From Treponema sp. (lineage in GTDB: Bacteria; Spirochaetota; Spirochaetia; Treponematales; Breznakiellaceae): a stretch of 41,664 nucleotides of DNA. Positions 29,891 to 38,658 of the stretch are shown in pieces. Every line of letters begins with the position of its first letter. Within the stretch, counting starts at the first letter, position 1. Under the pieces are notes generated by a model that worked only from the letters and a program-made list of their open reading frames with translations, was not told where the DNA came from and searched no databases. The DNA lies in contig JAISAQ010000005.1 of NCBI GenBank assembly GCA_031266775.1, positions 1 to 41,664 of the forward strand. The letters run 5' to 3'. The translations under genes and the position numbers were made by a program.

Positions 29891-31396
29891 GTGAAGGATA
29901 TAAACGAATATAACGAAACCGTTTCGGAGTACGAGCTGTTTTCTTTCCTGTACGACAAGGTAGCCGGCAGGGAGATAACCGCTTTTTCACAGCTCATGAC
30001 ATTTGCCGCGCCGGTTTTGAAGGACAAGCGGAGCCATCCTGTTCTAATGAGGATCTTCGAGCTTATCAAGAAACTCAACTGGAGCTATTTTTCCGTCATA
30101 ACGCCCAAAACGCACAGAAAACTCTGGTGGGAACTGGTAATTCCGGATAAAAATTTCCCCGAGGCGGGGGATCTTAAACCGAACCTGACCATATCGAACC
30201 TGTACATCTGCATGCTGGACATACACGGGTATACCAAATTCTGCCAGGAATCCCGGAAAAACCTTTCCATGCAGCACACCCTGGACAAGGCCATCTACAA
30301 CGAAATACAGCGTATTTCCACACAGTGCGGATCGGTCAGCAGACGGGAGCGGGGCGATGAGATCGTGGTGGTCTCCGCCTCCGCCACCGACGCCCTTACC
30401 GTGACCCTCAGCATTATGGATTATTTCGGCAAGACCGATGTGGTAGCGGACCCGGCCATTTCCACCAAGCGGGGCGGGGACGCGGCCATTCTGCCTGTGT
30501 TCAAGCTTTCCGCGGGAATTACCGGGGGGAATACCTCGGCGCCCCTTATCATCACCGAGGAAGGCTACCTTTCGGGCTTCCTCCTTAACATAGGCGCCCG
30601 GCTGCAGACCAGGGCGAATGAACTTTCGCCCAAAGAATCCCGGATTATGGTCTCAAGACAGGTGTACATGAGTTTCCAAAAAGAAAACACCGTGGAGAAG
30701 AGCGTCCTTGCCAGAAATTCCACGCTCTATTTTTTTGACACCGGCATAATAGAATTCAAGGGTGTTCAGCTTCCCACCTGTGAAGCGGTCTTTAAGAGCG
30801 AAGACAGGTACAAGGAAAAATTCAGCGACGAACTGGTCCGTCTTTTTGGTTCAATAAAGGAAAATCTGTGGGAACAGCGCATCTACGCGGATCTTATGGA
30901 TCTGATTGCGAAGATTGCCCGCGAAATACCGCCCTTTTCCGTAACGCCGCCCGTCCCGCTGCGCGGCATGAAGACCGTCGGCAACGATTCGTTTATTCTA
31001 ATGTGCAATAACGGTACAAAGGCCTATATGTACGACGAGGATTACCCGGCCGCGGTAGGCTTTCTGCGCGATCTTGTCTCTATTATGGAAATGATTCCCC
31101 GGTACGACAGGCTTGTTCTTGACTACGCGAACGGAGTCGCCGACAAATACGAACTGCTTCTTAATTCCTACATCGAGTCCATGGACAGGGAGATAGAGGA
31201 ACAGGCGGCGCAGATCTTTCAGGGAAACTACTACAAGACCTGGCTTGCCGCGAAAAACGGCGCGGCCGTTTACGAAAAGCTCAGGGCCATAGGCCGGAAG
31301 AGCAGCTTTATCACCAAAAGGAAAAACCGCTGGTACAACCTTATCAAACAGTGCCAGGACAAACTTGAGTTTACTCTGTATTCGGGGAAGAAGTAG
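29891..31396 (+). CDS. Class III adenylate/guanylate cyclase-like protein
   Basis: The 501-residue protein has a divergent class III nucleotidyl cyclase domain at about 105-275. The metal-binding aspartates are seen in LDIHGYTKF (near 110) and RGDEIVV (near 154). The transition-state Asn and Arg are seen in NIGARLQTRA (near 233 and 237), so the catalytic set looks complete. FKLSAGITGG and IMVSRQVYMSF also fit the family. About 100 unfamiliar residues precede the domain and about 220 helical residues follow it, with no membrane segment. The GTG start follows GGGAAAGGG. It would make cAMP, cGMP or another cyclic nucleotide; the base-specifying residues cannot be assigned by eye. Confidence 0.75.
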   Translation: MKDINEYNETVSEYELFSFLYDKVAGREITAFSQLMTFAAPVLKDKRSHPVLMRIFELIKKLNWSYFSVITPKTHRKLWWELVIPDKNFPEAGDLKPNLTISNLYICMLDIHGYTKFCQESRKNLSMQHTLDKAIYNEIQRISTQCGSVSRRERGDEIVVVSASATDALTVTLSIMDYFGKTDVVADPAISTKRGGDAAILPVFKLSAGITGGNTSAPLIITEEGYLSGFLLNIGARLQTRANELSPKESRIMVSRQVYMSFQKENTVEKSVLARNSTLYFFDTGIIEFKGVQLPTCEAVFKSEDRYKEKFSDELVRLFGSIKENLWEQRIYADLMDLIAKIAREIPPFSVTPPVPLRGMKTVGNDSFILMCNNGTKAYMYDEDYPAAVGFLRDLVSIMEMIPRYDRLVLDYANGVADKYELLLNSYIESMDREIEEQAAQIFQGNYYKTWLAAKNGAAVYEKLRAIGRKSSFITKRKNRWYNLIKQCQDKLEFTLYSGKK

Positions 31397-31401
31397 TCCG
31401 C

Positions 31402-31431
31402 TTGAGTATCATTCCATCTTCCGGCTATACT
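31402..31431 (+). promoter_or_regulatory. Predicted promoter of tyrS
   Basis: TTGAGT (31402-31407) and TATACT (31426-31431) are 18 bp apart. Transcription would begin near 31438, at the foot of the palindrome at 31437-31465, just as in the hydrogenase leader. Confidence 0.55.
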
Positions 31432-31436
31432 GGACG

Positions 31437-31465
31437 TGTTTAGTAACCCGGTTGGTTATTGAACA
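31437..31465 (+). repeat. Diverged palindrome in the tyrS leader
   Basis: TGTTTAGTAACC (31437-31448) pairs with GGTTATTGAACA (31454-31465) with two G-U wobbles around the loop CGGTT. The right arm and the following ACTCTACTTTC match the type copy; the left arm has diverged but can still pair. Confidence 0.65.
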
Positions 31466-31494
31466 ACTCTACTTTCCTATGCAGGTAAAAGACG

Positions 31495-32727
31495 ATGAAT
31501 CAGGCGCTTGAGATTTTAAAGCTGCGGGGTTTTTTTCAGCAATGTACCGATGCCGAAAAACTGTCGCGCCTCATGGACGGGGGGCCGGTAAGTTTTTATG
31601 CAGGCTGCGATCCTACCGGTCCGAGCCTTCATATAGGCCACATGGTGCCCTTCTTCGCGTACCGCCATCTCCGCGCCGCGGGGCACCGGGGAATAGCCCT
31701 TATAGGCGGCGGAACGGCCCGTATAGGCGATCCTTCCGGCAAGACCGAGACGCGGAAGATGCTGGACTACGGCACTCTTGACGCCAACGCCGCTTCCATT
31801 TCCGCCCAGCTTGATTCCTTTATCGGCTTTGACGGGGAAGGGGCCCGCGCCGTCAACAACAAGGACTGGCTTGCGGATCTTAACTACATCGATTTTCTCC
31901 GTGAAATAGGGAGCCATTTTTCGGTGAACCGCATGCTGAGTTTTGAAGCCTACAGGATGCGGATGGAGACGGGGCTTTCCTTTATTGAATTTAACTATCA
32001 GCTTTTGCAGAGCTATGATTTTCTGGAACTTTACCGCCGTTACGGCTGCCGCCTCCAGATAGGCGGGGATGATCAATGGGGAAACATAGTTGCGGGAACG
32101 GAACTCATACGCCGTATTGAGGGGGCCGAAGTCTACGGCCTTACCTTTCCCCTTGTAACAACTTCCGACGGAAAGAAAATGGGAAAGACCGAAAAGGGCG
32201 CCCTTTTTCTTGATCCTGAAAAGACATCCCCCTATGATTTTTTTCAATACTGGCGTAATGTGCAGGACGCGGATACCAGGCGCTTCCTGCTTATGTTCAC
32301 GTTTCTTCCCGCCGAAGAATGCGATGCACTTTCCGCGGCGGGAAGGAACCCAAATGAGGCAAAAGAGCGCCTTGCCTGGGAAGTGACCGCCCTGGTGCAC
32401 GGCAGGGAAGCGGCCGACCGCGCCCTTTCAGGCGCCCGCGCCGCGTTCGGCGGCGGCGGCGACAGATCCGCCATGCCCCGCGTGGAGCTTCCCCGTTCAA
32501 AGTTTGACGCAGGCTACAATGTCGTGGAGCTTTTTGCCGACGCGGGGCTTGTGTCAACGAAGAGCGAAGGCCGCCGTCTTGTTGAACAGGGCGGCGCTTT
32601 TGCCGGTGAAGATCTCTCCGCCGTTACCAGCGCGGCCGCCGTTATCCGGGCGGACCGTATAGGGGAAAACGGCGAACTGCTTATCCGCGCGGGGAAAAAA
32701 CGGTACTGCCTGGTTGTGGTAAAATAG
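31495..32727 (+). CDS. tyrS: Tyrosyl-tRNA synthetase
   Basis: The 410-residue class I synthetase charges tRNA-Tyr. The HIGH motif is intact at 46-49 (LHIGH), the tyrosine site GCDPTGPS is near 36-44, and the KMSKS-type loop appears as KMGKT at 228-232. The tRNA-binding S4 domain forms the C-terminal 60-70 residues (LVEQGGAFAGEDLS). Length matches bacterial TyrS. No T-box is present in the leader; a palindromic hairpin lies at the predicted transcript start instead. A strong palindrome follows the stop codon and may end transcription. Confidence 0.96.
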   Translation: MNQALEILKLRGFFQQCTDAEKLSRLMDGGPVSFYAGCDPTGPSLHIGHMVPFFAYRHLRAAGHRGIALIGGGTARIGDPSGKTETRKMLDYGTLDANAASISAQLDSFIGFDGEGARAVNNKDWLADLNYIDFLREIGSHFSVNRMLSFEAYRMRMETGLSFIEFNYQLLQSYDFLELYRRYGCRLQIGGDDQWGNIVAGTELIRRIEGAEVYGLTFPLVTTSDGKKMGKTEKGALFLDPEKTSPYDFFQYWRNVQDADTRRFLLMFTFLPAEECDALSAAGRNPNEAKERLAWEVTALVHGREAADRALSGARAAFGGGGDRSAMPRVELPRSKFDAGYNVVELFADAGLVSTKSEGRRLVEQGGAFAGEDLSAVTSAAAVIRADRIGENGELLIRAGKKRYCLVVVK

Positions 32728-32734
32728 ACTTGAA

Positions 32735-32773
32735 GGAACCTCTGGAAACCCAACCGGGGTTTCCAGAGGTTCC
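32735..32773. terminator. Perfect 17-bp palindrome between tyrS and the hybrid kinase gene
   Basis: GGAACCTCTGGAAACCC (32735-32751) and its exact complement (32757-32773) enclose a 5-nt loop. It lies between convergent genes and could act in both directions. A near copy of its core is found at 39454-39476. The following TTGAACAACTTCCGC is the left flank of the other palindrome type in reverse, so the site is composite. Confidence 0.7.
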
Positions 32774-32847
32774 CTTGAACAACTTCCGCCGCAAAACGCC
32801 GAACGGGGCGCGCAGCCGGCGGCGCGATGCATCCTGTTTCCCGGCCT

Positions 32848-35160
32848 TTACCCGCGCGAGGCAAGGTACGCGGCAAGTTCTCCGGCGAACTTTTCGGCCC
32901 TGATGATAAAGGCGCCGTTGTTTGCGAGAACCGTCTCCATGTCCCTGTTTCTTGCCGCCATTTCCAGGGCTTCGGCTTCTTTTCCAATGCCGTTTGCGCA
33001 GATTCCGTAACTTGCCCCCTTGATGCCGTGCACCGTGATGGTGTAGGTGTCAAGGGTTTCCGCGCTGAATTCACGGAGCTTGTCAAGCATGGCCGGAAGA
33101 TTGGCCGCGTAGGAGCCCAGGACGCGGAGGAAGGAGACTTCGCGGTTTCCCATGCGCCTTATTCCTTCCGCCCAGTCGATGCCCTTTACAGGCGATGCGG
33201 AAAAGGCCGGGGAAGACGATTCCGTTTCTGCTTCCGCTTCCCCGCGTCCGGTGTCCCCGGCCGCCTCTGTTTCTTCATCCTGTATCTTTTCCGCCTGTAT
33301 GGCGGCTTCTTTGTCCTTGTTCCGCACCCATTTGTGGAGTATCGCGTCCAGTTTGGTCATGTCTATGGGCTTGGTCAGAAAATCCTGAAAGCCGTTTTCA
33401 AGGAACAGCTTGTCGTTTCCTACAATGGCGTTGGCCGTAAGGGCGATAATGGGAACGGTTTTGGCGTATGCGCCTTCCGTTTCGTTTCGTATGATGCGCA
33501 CCGCCTCCATACCGTCCATTTCGGGCATCATGTGATCCATGAATATCGCGTCGTATGCAACTGTTCCCTCACGGACAAGATTTACCGCCTCCCTGCCGGA
33601 ACTAACGCAGTCAACGGCAAGCCCGTAAGGCGTCAGCATGCCCCGCGCGACATCCAGGTTGGTGGACACGTCGTCTACCACGAGTACTTTTCCGTAGGGC
33701 ATGAAGATGCGGTTTTTCCGGTACTGTCCCCTTTTTTCCGTGACAAAGCGGAAGCTTTCGAGGTTCTTCACCACGGCGGCGCCTATGGCCTGCCCGCCCT
33801 GTTGTATACCTTGGGGAATGCTCACGGTAAAGACGCTGCCCTTGCCGTATTCGCTTTCCACGCCGATAACGCCGTCCATGAGTTCAACAAGGTTTTTGCA
33901 TATTGAAAGGCCGAGTCCTGTTCCTTCTATATGGCGGTTACTTTTGGCGTCAAGCTGGTTGTAGACCGAGAAGAGTTTTCCCATGTCTTCCTTTTTGATG
34001 CCTATTCCCGTATCTTCAACGCGGCAGATGAGCCGTATGTTTTTTTGATCGATATTCTTTTGATCGATATTCTTTTGATCGATTGCTTCCGTGGATATGT
34101 CCAGCCATACATTGCCTTCCCTTGTATATTTGAACGCGTTGCTTAAAAGGTTGTTGAGTATCTGCCTTATGCGGATTTCATCGCCGTAAAGACGGGAAGG
34201 CAGCCGTTCATCCACACGGAGGCGGAAGACAATGGGCTTGCTTCCTATGCGGACCATGTTAAGGTGAACCGTGTCGTTGATGAGGCTTGCCGTATCGTAT
34301 TCCAGAGGGAACAGGGTAAAGCTGCCGGATTCTATTTTGGAAATATCAAGAAGATCGTTGATGATGCTAAGGAGCACCATCCCCGAGTTGTACATTTTTT
34401 CCAGATTTTCCCGCGTGTCTCCGGCAAGGTTTTTTGCCAGTTCAAGTTCCCCCAGCCCTATGATGGCGTTAAGGGGGGTACGGATCTCGTGCGACACATT
34501 GGCGAGAAAATCGGCCTTGGCCCTGGTTGCCGCTTCCGCCTTTTCCCGTTCATGTTCGTAGATGCGCGCCTGGTATTTGATCACGAATCCGATAAAAAGC
34601 CCCGAGACAAGAACGGTCTGTATGTGATCCACATACCGCTGAAAATTCCGTGTAAAGGGAATAACGGCGCCGGGCCAGATTTTGCCTGTGAAGTAGCAGG
34701 CCAGTATTACCGCGATATTGAGCAGGGACATGAAGAAACATTCCCATCCCTTAAGGAGGAGGAAGTTGAGCACAATACTGAGGCAGAAGTAGCCTGTCAT
34801 GCCGCTGTCAATGCCGCCGCTTGTAAAATAGATGGCGGGAAAAAGAATTTCGCAGAAGCATATAAGGGCAATCCGTATCCCGATGCGGAAGAGCAGGAAT
34901 TTATTGCAGAGCCAGAAGGCAATGATGATAATCAGTATCATTGCCGCCATTACCACTATCGACAGCAGCGATACGCCTTCAATGATCCGGGCGACGGCCG
35001 CCGCCATACAGCCGGCGATGCCGAATGCCAGAACGAGGTTGAAAATACGGCTGTAAAGGGGAAGTTCTTCCGAAAATATGTACCGGAGAACAAATTTTCT
35101 CAAATTTCTTATCATGATCGTACGGATAAGCTTAACCGTATTGCCGGTTAAAATCAACAT
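32848..35160 (-). CDS. Hybrid sensor histidine kinase with receiver and HPt domains
   Basis: The 770-residue protein has about six membrane segments in its first 190 residues with no large outer domain. The kinase core follows, with phosphoacceptor H224 (NVSHEIRTPLN), N-box LLSNAFKYTREG, G1 DTGIGI and G2 GTGLGLSI. The receiver has D542 (FMDHMMPEMDG), and a C-terminal HPt domain has H711 (TVHGIKGAS). A phosphorelay to a separate regulator is implied; none is next to it. Between N-box and G1 the motif DQKNI is repeated three times from a 15-bp DNA repeat. The start is uncertain: neither the ATG at 35160 nor the one at 35115 has a ribosome binding site, and a 7-bp inverted repeat lies between them. 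Confidence 0.92.
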   Translation of the reverse strand: MLILTGNTVKLIRTIMIRNLRKFVLRYIFSEELPLYSRIFNLVLAFGIAGCMAAAVARIIEGVSLLSIVVMAAMILIIIIAFWLCNKFLLFRIGIRIALICFCEILFPAIYFTSGGIDSGMTGYFCLSIVLNFLLLKGWECFFMSLLNIAVILACYFTGKIWPGAVIPFTRNFQRYVDHIQTVLVSGLFIGFVIKYQARIYEHEREKAEAATRAKADFLANVSHEIRTPLNAIIGLGELELAKNLAGDTRENLEKMYNSGMVLLSIINDLLDISKIESGSFTLFPLEYDTASLINDTVHLNMVRIGSKPIVFRLRVDERLPSRLYGDEIRIRQILNNLLSNAFKYTREGNVWLDISTEAIDQKNIDQKNIDQKNIRLICRVEDTGIGIKKEDMGKLFSVYNQLDAKSNRHIEGTGLGLSICKNLVELMDGVIGVESEYGKGSVFTVSIPQGIQQGGQAIGAAVVKNLESFRFVTEKRGQYRKNRIFMPYGKVLVVDDVSTNLDVARGMLTPYGLAVDCVSSGREAVNLVREGTVAYDAIFMDHMMPEMDGMEAVRIIRNETEGAYAKTVPIIALTANAIVGNDKLFLENGFQDFLTKPIDMTKLDAILHKWVRNKDKEAAIQAEKIQDEETEAAGDTGRGEAEAETESSSPAFSASPVKGIDWAEGIRRMGNREVSFLRVLGSYAANLPAMLDKLREFSAETLDTYTITVHGIKGASYGICANGIGKEAEALEMAARNRDMETVLANNGAFIIRAEKFAGELAAYLASRG
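34045..34084. repeat. In-frame 15-bp tandem repeat inside the hybrid kinase gene
   Basis: The unit TTGATCGATATTCTT occurs at 34045-34059 and 34060-34074 with a partial third at 34075-34084. On the minus strand it encodes DQKNI three times. Each unit is a multiple of three, so gain or loss keeps the frame. Confidence 0.9.
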
Positions 35161-35184
35161 GCCGCACGGAATAGTCCGGGAGTA

Positions 35185-36000
35185 TCAGAGGTAGCGCTTG
35201 GGCTCCCTGTTTTTTACAATGGCGTACAGTTCTATGTACCGCTTGGCGGGGCTGGCGGCTATTTTTCCAAGCAGCACTTCTTCAACCTGGAAAAGGCCGA
35301 CTTCGCCCGACATGAGCACGACTATACGTATGGGCTTTTCTTCGCCCCGCTTTATGAGCACGTCGTTAATGGAATTGGCGGAGTACTTGTGTATGTCCCC
35401 GACCTTGGGGCTTCCGGCCATGGCCATGGGGATGCGGGCGCGGCCCTTCTTCATGTCGCAGCCGTCCGCCACAAGGATTACCCCGGCTTCAAGGGAATGG
35501 ATTACCCGGTTTCCCATGTGGCCCGAGATCCCTTCAAGGGCAAGGGAGCGGATAATTACCCGCTTCTGCATATCGCCGCTGTAAAGTTCGGCAAGTATGC
35601 GGTCCATAATGGGAAAAGAAACATACACGCTGTGCAGTTCATGATCCTGCCTGCTTACGGACATTCCAAGATCGTGAAGAATCGAGGCAAACAGCACCGC
35701 GGTAAGGCTGTCTTCAAAAGAACCGCTTTCCTCGTTTTCAAGGCTGGTCGGTATATCCGCGTCCCTGAGCAGCCCCATCATGATCACCGCGTTAAGGGCG
35801 ACTGTCCGCATGTGCACCGGCCCGTGGTCGTTGTAGCCTATCCGCTTGATGGAAACCGTATTGGCGTAATCCTGAAGCGCCTTGATCTCCGCGTCGGCCA
35901 TGAGGAGTCTTGCCGCCGCCCCGGCCTTTCCCGGCGGTACAAGAGCGTGCACCGCCTCGATGATTTTTTTTTCAAGCACCTGTTCTTTGGCAGATCTCAT
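35185..36000 (-). CDS. HD-domain phosphohydrolase
   Basis: The 271-residue cytoplasmic protein has HD-superfamily metal ligands: an early His in NDHGPVHMRTV, the HD pair in ASILHDLGMS and a further His in QDHELHS. A more C-terminal SGHMG adds another. Members hydrolyse nucleotides or phosphate esters. The C-terminal 80 residues (RIVVLMSGEVGLFQVEEVLLGKI) look like a separate small domain. It lies 24 bp upstream of the hybrid kinase gene on the same strand, so the two may be co-transcribed and linked in signalling. The GGDEF-partner HD-GYP motif was not seen. Substrate unknown. Confidence 0.82.
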   Translation of the reverse strand: MRSAKEQVLEKKIIEAVHALVPPGKAGAAARLLMADAEIKALQDYANTVSIKRIGYNDHGPVHMRTVALNAVIMMGLLRDADIPTSLENEESGSFEDSLTAVLFASILHDLGMSVSRQDHELHSVYVSFPIMDRILAELYSGDMQKRVIIRSLALEGISGHMGNRVIHSLEAGVILVADGCDMKKGRARIPMAMAGSPKVGDIHKYSANSINDVLIKRGEEKPIRIVVLMSGEVGLFQVEEVLLGKIAASPAKRYIELYAIVKNREPKRYL

Positions 36001-36051
36001 TTTTGAATCACTTCTTTACCCGCATGCCGCGGCGCGCATACGCGCGTTCTC

Positions 36052-37344
36052 CTATATTTCAGGGGCGTGTTCCAGAAGGTACTCTTCGGCTTCCCTGCTC
36101 CACAGCCCCTTATGGGCGGCGCAGATCTCCGCGAGTTTTCCGTAGAAGGGGCCCAGCCCGTCCTTTGCCTCTTTTGCCTTTTCGGCAAAGTCTTCTATTG
36201 CGGCAAGATCGAGTTTTTTGCCGGTGTAGATGAGTTTTTTCCCGCCGGGGATCTTGTCAAGGTTAATGGTAGTCTCTCCAACCGCGTCAAGGCCGCCGAC
36301 ATGGGTAATCATGAAGACGGGATTAAGCGCGCCTTCCGACATCATCGCAAGGGCTTCCCGCATGTCGCCGGTGTTGCCTCCCGACGTTCCTGTAAGATGG
36401 TGGGATTCGTAGTGGACGTTGTAGAAGTTCATCATCGCCGAAAGCCCCGTGTCCGTAGGGCCCGCGAAAAAGTTAAGGCACCCGTCGTGGCCCAGGAGCC
36501 TTCCGCCAAGTTCTATTACGGGCTTTACCGGGGCGAAGACAAAAACATCGTCAAAGAGCTTTCCCCCGTTAAGATCCTTTATGTGCGAAACAGGATCGGC
36601 AATATCTTTGGTGTTTACATAGTGAAGCTCCACGCCGTTTTTTGCCGCCTCTTCTTTTGTAAGGAGTTCGGCGGCCCTTTTAAGGCGCGAATCGTCTATG
36701 TCCGTTACGATGACGCGGGAAGGTTTGCGCGGGTTGTGGATTGCGTAATCGATGGCGCCCAGCCCCATGGGCCCAACCGAAGCAAGGAGGGCAAGGGAGC
36801 CGCCTTGTACTATGCCCATGTCGTGGACATAGGAGCCGTTGGTGGTGTGGTACTGCGCGTGGAAGGCCCCTATGATGCAGGAGACCGGCTCCGCGAGGGA
36901 ACCCATGAAGAAGTTGCCGCCCTGGTAATCCAGAAGGCAGTCCATCTCCATTACTTCGGCGGGGATGATGATCCGGACGGCGTCCCCCCCCGTATATTCG
37001 TATGAGTAGCCGGGCGCCCAGAGCGTCGGTTTTCCGTCTTTATCCGGATAGTTGAGCGCCGGCTGTATGGCGAACTTTTCACCGGCCCTGAATTTGCCGG
37101 CCCACTTTTTCCCCACGTTTTCAATGATCCCGCAGAATTCATGGCCTATGATAACCGGCCGTTTTGAAAGATCCCCCCGTATGCGCTTGTGGGAATTGCC
37201 CATCATGGCAAGTTTGTGGCTTGACATGCAGATTGAGTCGGAAACAACGCGGACGATGATCTCATCATCCTTCATTTCGGGAAGTTCAAATTCTTCAAGC
37301 CTAAGATCGTTTACCCCGTAGATACGGACCGCCCTGGTTTTCAT
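36052..37344 (-). CDS. Zinc-binding dehydrogenase, L-sorbose-1-phosphate reductase-like
   Basis: The 430-residue MDR-type protein is longer than usual alcohol dehydrogenases. It resembles SorE-type sorbose-1-phosphate reductases in ICMSSHKLAMMGNSHKRI near 40, VIIGHEFCGIIENVG, GGNFFMGSLAEPVSCIIGAFHA and SVGPMGLGAIDYAI (nucleotide site). ICMSSHK replaces the common CGxDxH, so the catalytic zinc site may be altered. AGGAG precedes the ATG, and a TATAAT (37376-37371 on the minus strand) lies just upstream with a poor -35. Likely a sugar-phosphate or polyol oxidoreductase; the exact substrate is not established. Confidence 0.82.
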   Translation of the reverse strand: MKTRAVRIYGVNDLRLEEFELPEMKDDEIIVRVVSDSICMSSHKLAMMGNSHKRIRGDLSKRPVIIGHEFCGIIENVGKKWAGKFRAGEKFAIQPALNYPDKDGKPTLWAPGYSYEYTGGDAVRIIIPAEVMEMDCLLDYQGGNFFMGSLAEPVSCIIGAFHAQYHTTNGSYVHDMGIVQGGSLALLASVGPMGLGAIDYAIHNPRKPSRVIVTDIDDSRLKRAAELLTKEEAAKNGVELHYVNTKDIADPVSHIKDLNGGKLFDDVFVFAPVKPVIELGGRLLGHDGCLNFFAGPTDTGLSAMMNFYNVHYESHHLTGTSGGNTGDMREALAMMSEGALNPVFMITHVGGLDAVGETTINLDKIPGGKKLIYTGKKLDLAAIEDFAEKAKEAKDGLGPFYGKLAEICAAHKGLWSREAEEYLLEHAPEI

Positions 37345-37442
37345 AACAGCTCCTGTTTGTTCTGCAATTCATTATAGTATATTTACCGGCCGTATGACAG
37401 TCCCGGAAACGGTGAAACAGGCGGAAGATCCGGCTGCCCCGT

Positions 37443-38594
37443 TTATACGCCGAAAAGCTCCGCGGCTTTTTTCATGTTGCCGATGACCGGTACGGAAAAG
37501 GGGCAGCGGTTTTCGCAGCTTCCGCAGGAAACACAGTCGGAACCGTGTTTTTCAAGGGAAAGGTAATGCTGAACGGCCGGGGCCGGGATATTGTCCCTGT
37601 GCAGGGCCGCTATGTCGAGGTATTTGGTAACCGCCGCGACGTCTATGGAAACGGGACAGGGGAGGCAGTGGTTGCAGTACATGCAGTTTCCCCTGAAACT
37701 CCCCTGGCAGGTTTCGATTATGCCGCTGTAGTCCCTTTCCTCATCGCTCATGTCAAGGTATGCAAGCGCCCCGGAAAGCTCTTCCCGGCTTTGACAGCCA
37801 AGAAGGACGCTTGCCACCGCCGGCCTTGTAAGGGCGTAGTGTATGCACTGGGCCGTTGTCATGGGAGCGCTGAAGGGGGTAAACTCCGCGGAAAGGAGCT
37901 TGCCCGCGCAGAAGGTCTTCATTACAGTAATGCCCACTTCCCTTTCCGCGCAGATCCGGTAAAGCGCGGCCCGGTTTTCGTCAATTTTGAAACTGAAGCC
38001 GTTTTTCAGCCTGTCGCCGTCAAGGAGTTCATAGATGTCCGATTCGGGCGGCGTCATGTCGAAGACCGGATTAACGCTGAACATAATAAGATCAACGAAG
38101 CCTGATTCGGCAATGCGCCTGCCTGTGACGCTGTTGTGGCAGCTTGCCCCGATGGCCCGGATAATTCCCCGTTTTTTAAGATCACAGGCGTATTCGAGCA
38201 GTTCCCCTTCGAACACGCTCCTGAAATCACCGGGGGTATCGACAAAGAAGAACATGCCGAAGTCAACGTAACCGGTGCCCAGATCGGCAAGGAGGCTTTC
38301 GAAATATTTTTTGCAGACCTTAAGATCGCGGCTTACATCGTTCTGTTCGTGTATATCTGTTGAGCCTATGTGCCCCTGTAAAAGAACCTTTCCGCGCCGC
38401 CCCCGTATTGCCTTTCCTATGTTTTCCCGGATTTCTTTTCCCGGCATGAAACAGTCGATGATGTTGACCCCGGCGTCCATGGCGCCGTGTATGATTTCTT
38501 CCACAACCGGATACGGATGTTGTGCGAGTCCTTCTTCGCCGAGCCCTATGACGCTGGCCTTGATGCCCGTTTTGCCTACTTCACGGTACTGCAT
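37443..38594 (-). CDS. Aldo/keto reductase with C-terminal [4Fe-4S] ferredoxin domain
   Basis: The 383-residue protein has an aldo/keto reductase barrel (REVGKTGIKASVIGLGEEGL, IIRAIGASCHNS, LLGCQSREELSGAL). The C-terminal iron-sulfur domain has CMYCNHCLPCP and CVSCGSCENRCPF. This is the COG1453-type oxidoreductase common in anaerobes, thought to link carbonyl reduction to ferredoxin; substrates are unknown. I placed the start at the second ATG (38594). The first, at 38603, lies inside the -10 box of the only visible promoter and so would not be transcribed. No ribosome binding site is seen. It is divergent from the amidohydrolase gene and shares a promoter region with it. Confidence 0.85.
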   Translation of the reverse strand: MQYREVGKTGIKASVIGLGEEGLAQHPYPVVEEIIHGAMDAGVNIIDCFMPGKEIRENIGKAIRGRRGKVLLQGHIGSTDIHEQNDVSRDLKVCKKYFESLLADLGTGYVDFGMFFFVDTPGDFRSVFEGELLEYACDLKKRGIIRAIGASCHNSVTGRRIAESGFVDLIMFSVNPVFDMTPPESDIYELLDGDRLKNGFSFKIDENRAALYRICAEREVGITVMKTFCAGKLLSAEFTPFSAPMTTAQCIHYALTRPAVASVLLGCQSREELSGALAYLDMSDEERDYSGIIETCQGSFRGNCMYCNHCLPCPVSIDVAAVTKYLDIAALHRDNIPAPAVQHYLSLEKHGSDCVSCGSCENRCPFSVPVIGNMKKAAELFGV

Positions 38595-38601
38595 AGACGG
38601 C

Positions 38602-38629
38602 ATTATACACCAAAAGGCGGCGGTTGTAA
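38602..38629 (-). promoter_or_regulatory. Leaderless promoter, aldo/keto reductase side
   Basis: On the minus strand TTACAA (38629-38624) and TATAAT (38607-38602) are 16 bp apart. Seven bases separate the -10 box from the ATG at 38594, so the transcript should begin at or next to the A of that ATG. Confidence 0.65.
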
Positions 38630-38652
38630 GGGGCCCTTTCCGCCTGTATAAT
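38624..38652 (+). promoter_or_regulatory. Leaderless promoter, amidohydrolase side
   Basis: TTGTAA (38624-38629) and TATAAT (38647-38652) are 17 bp apart. Six bases then precede the ATG at 38659. The -35 box is the same six base pairs that serve the opposite promoter. Confidence 0.65.
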
Positions 38653-38658
38653 GCGTTT

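Noticed and set aside
31397-31494. T-box leader before tyrS
   Set aside because: The leader is under 60 nt from the predicted start, far too short, and lacks the T-box sequence.
32827-33906. Long plus-strand open frame opposite the hybrid kinase gene
   Set aside because: The minus strand encodes clear receiver and HPt domains here. The plus frame gives a Phe/His/Val-rich composition without any domain, as expected for a shadow.
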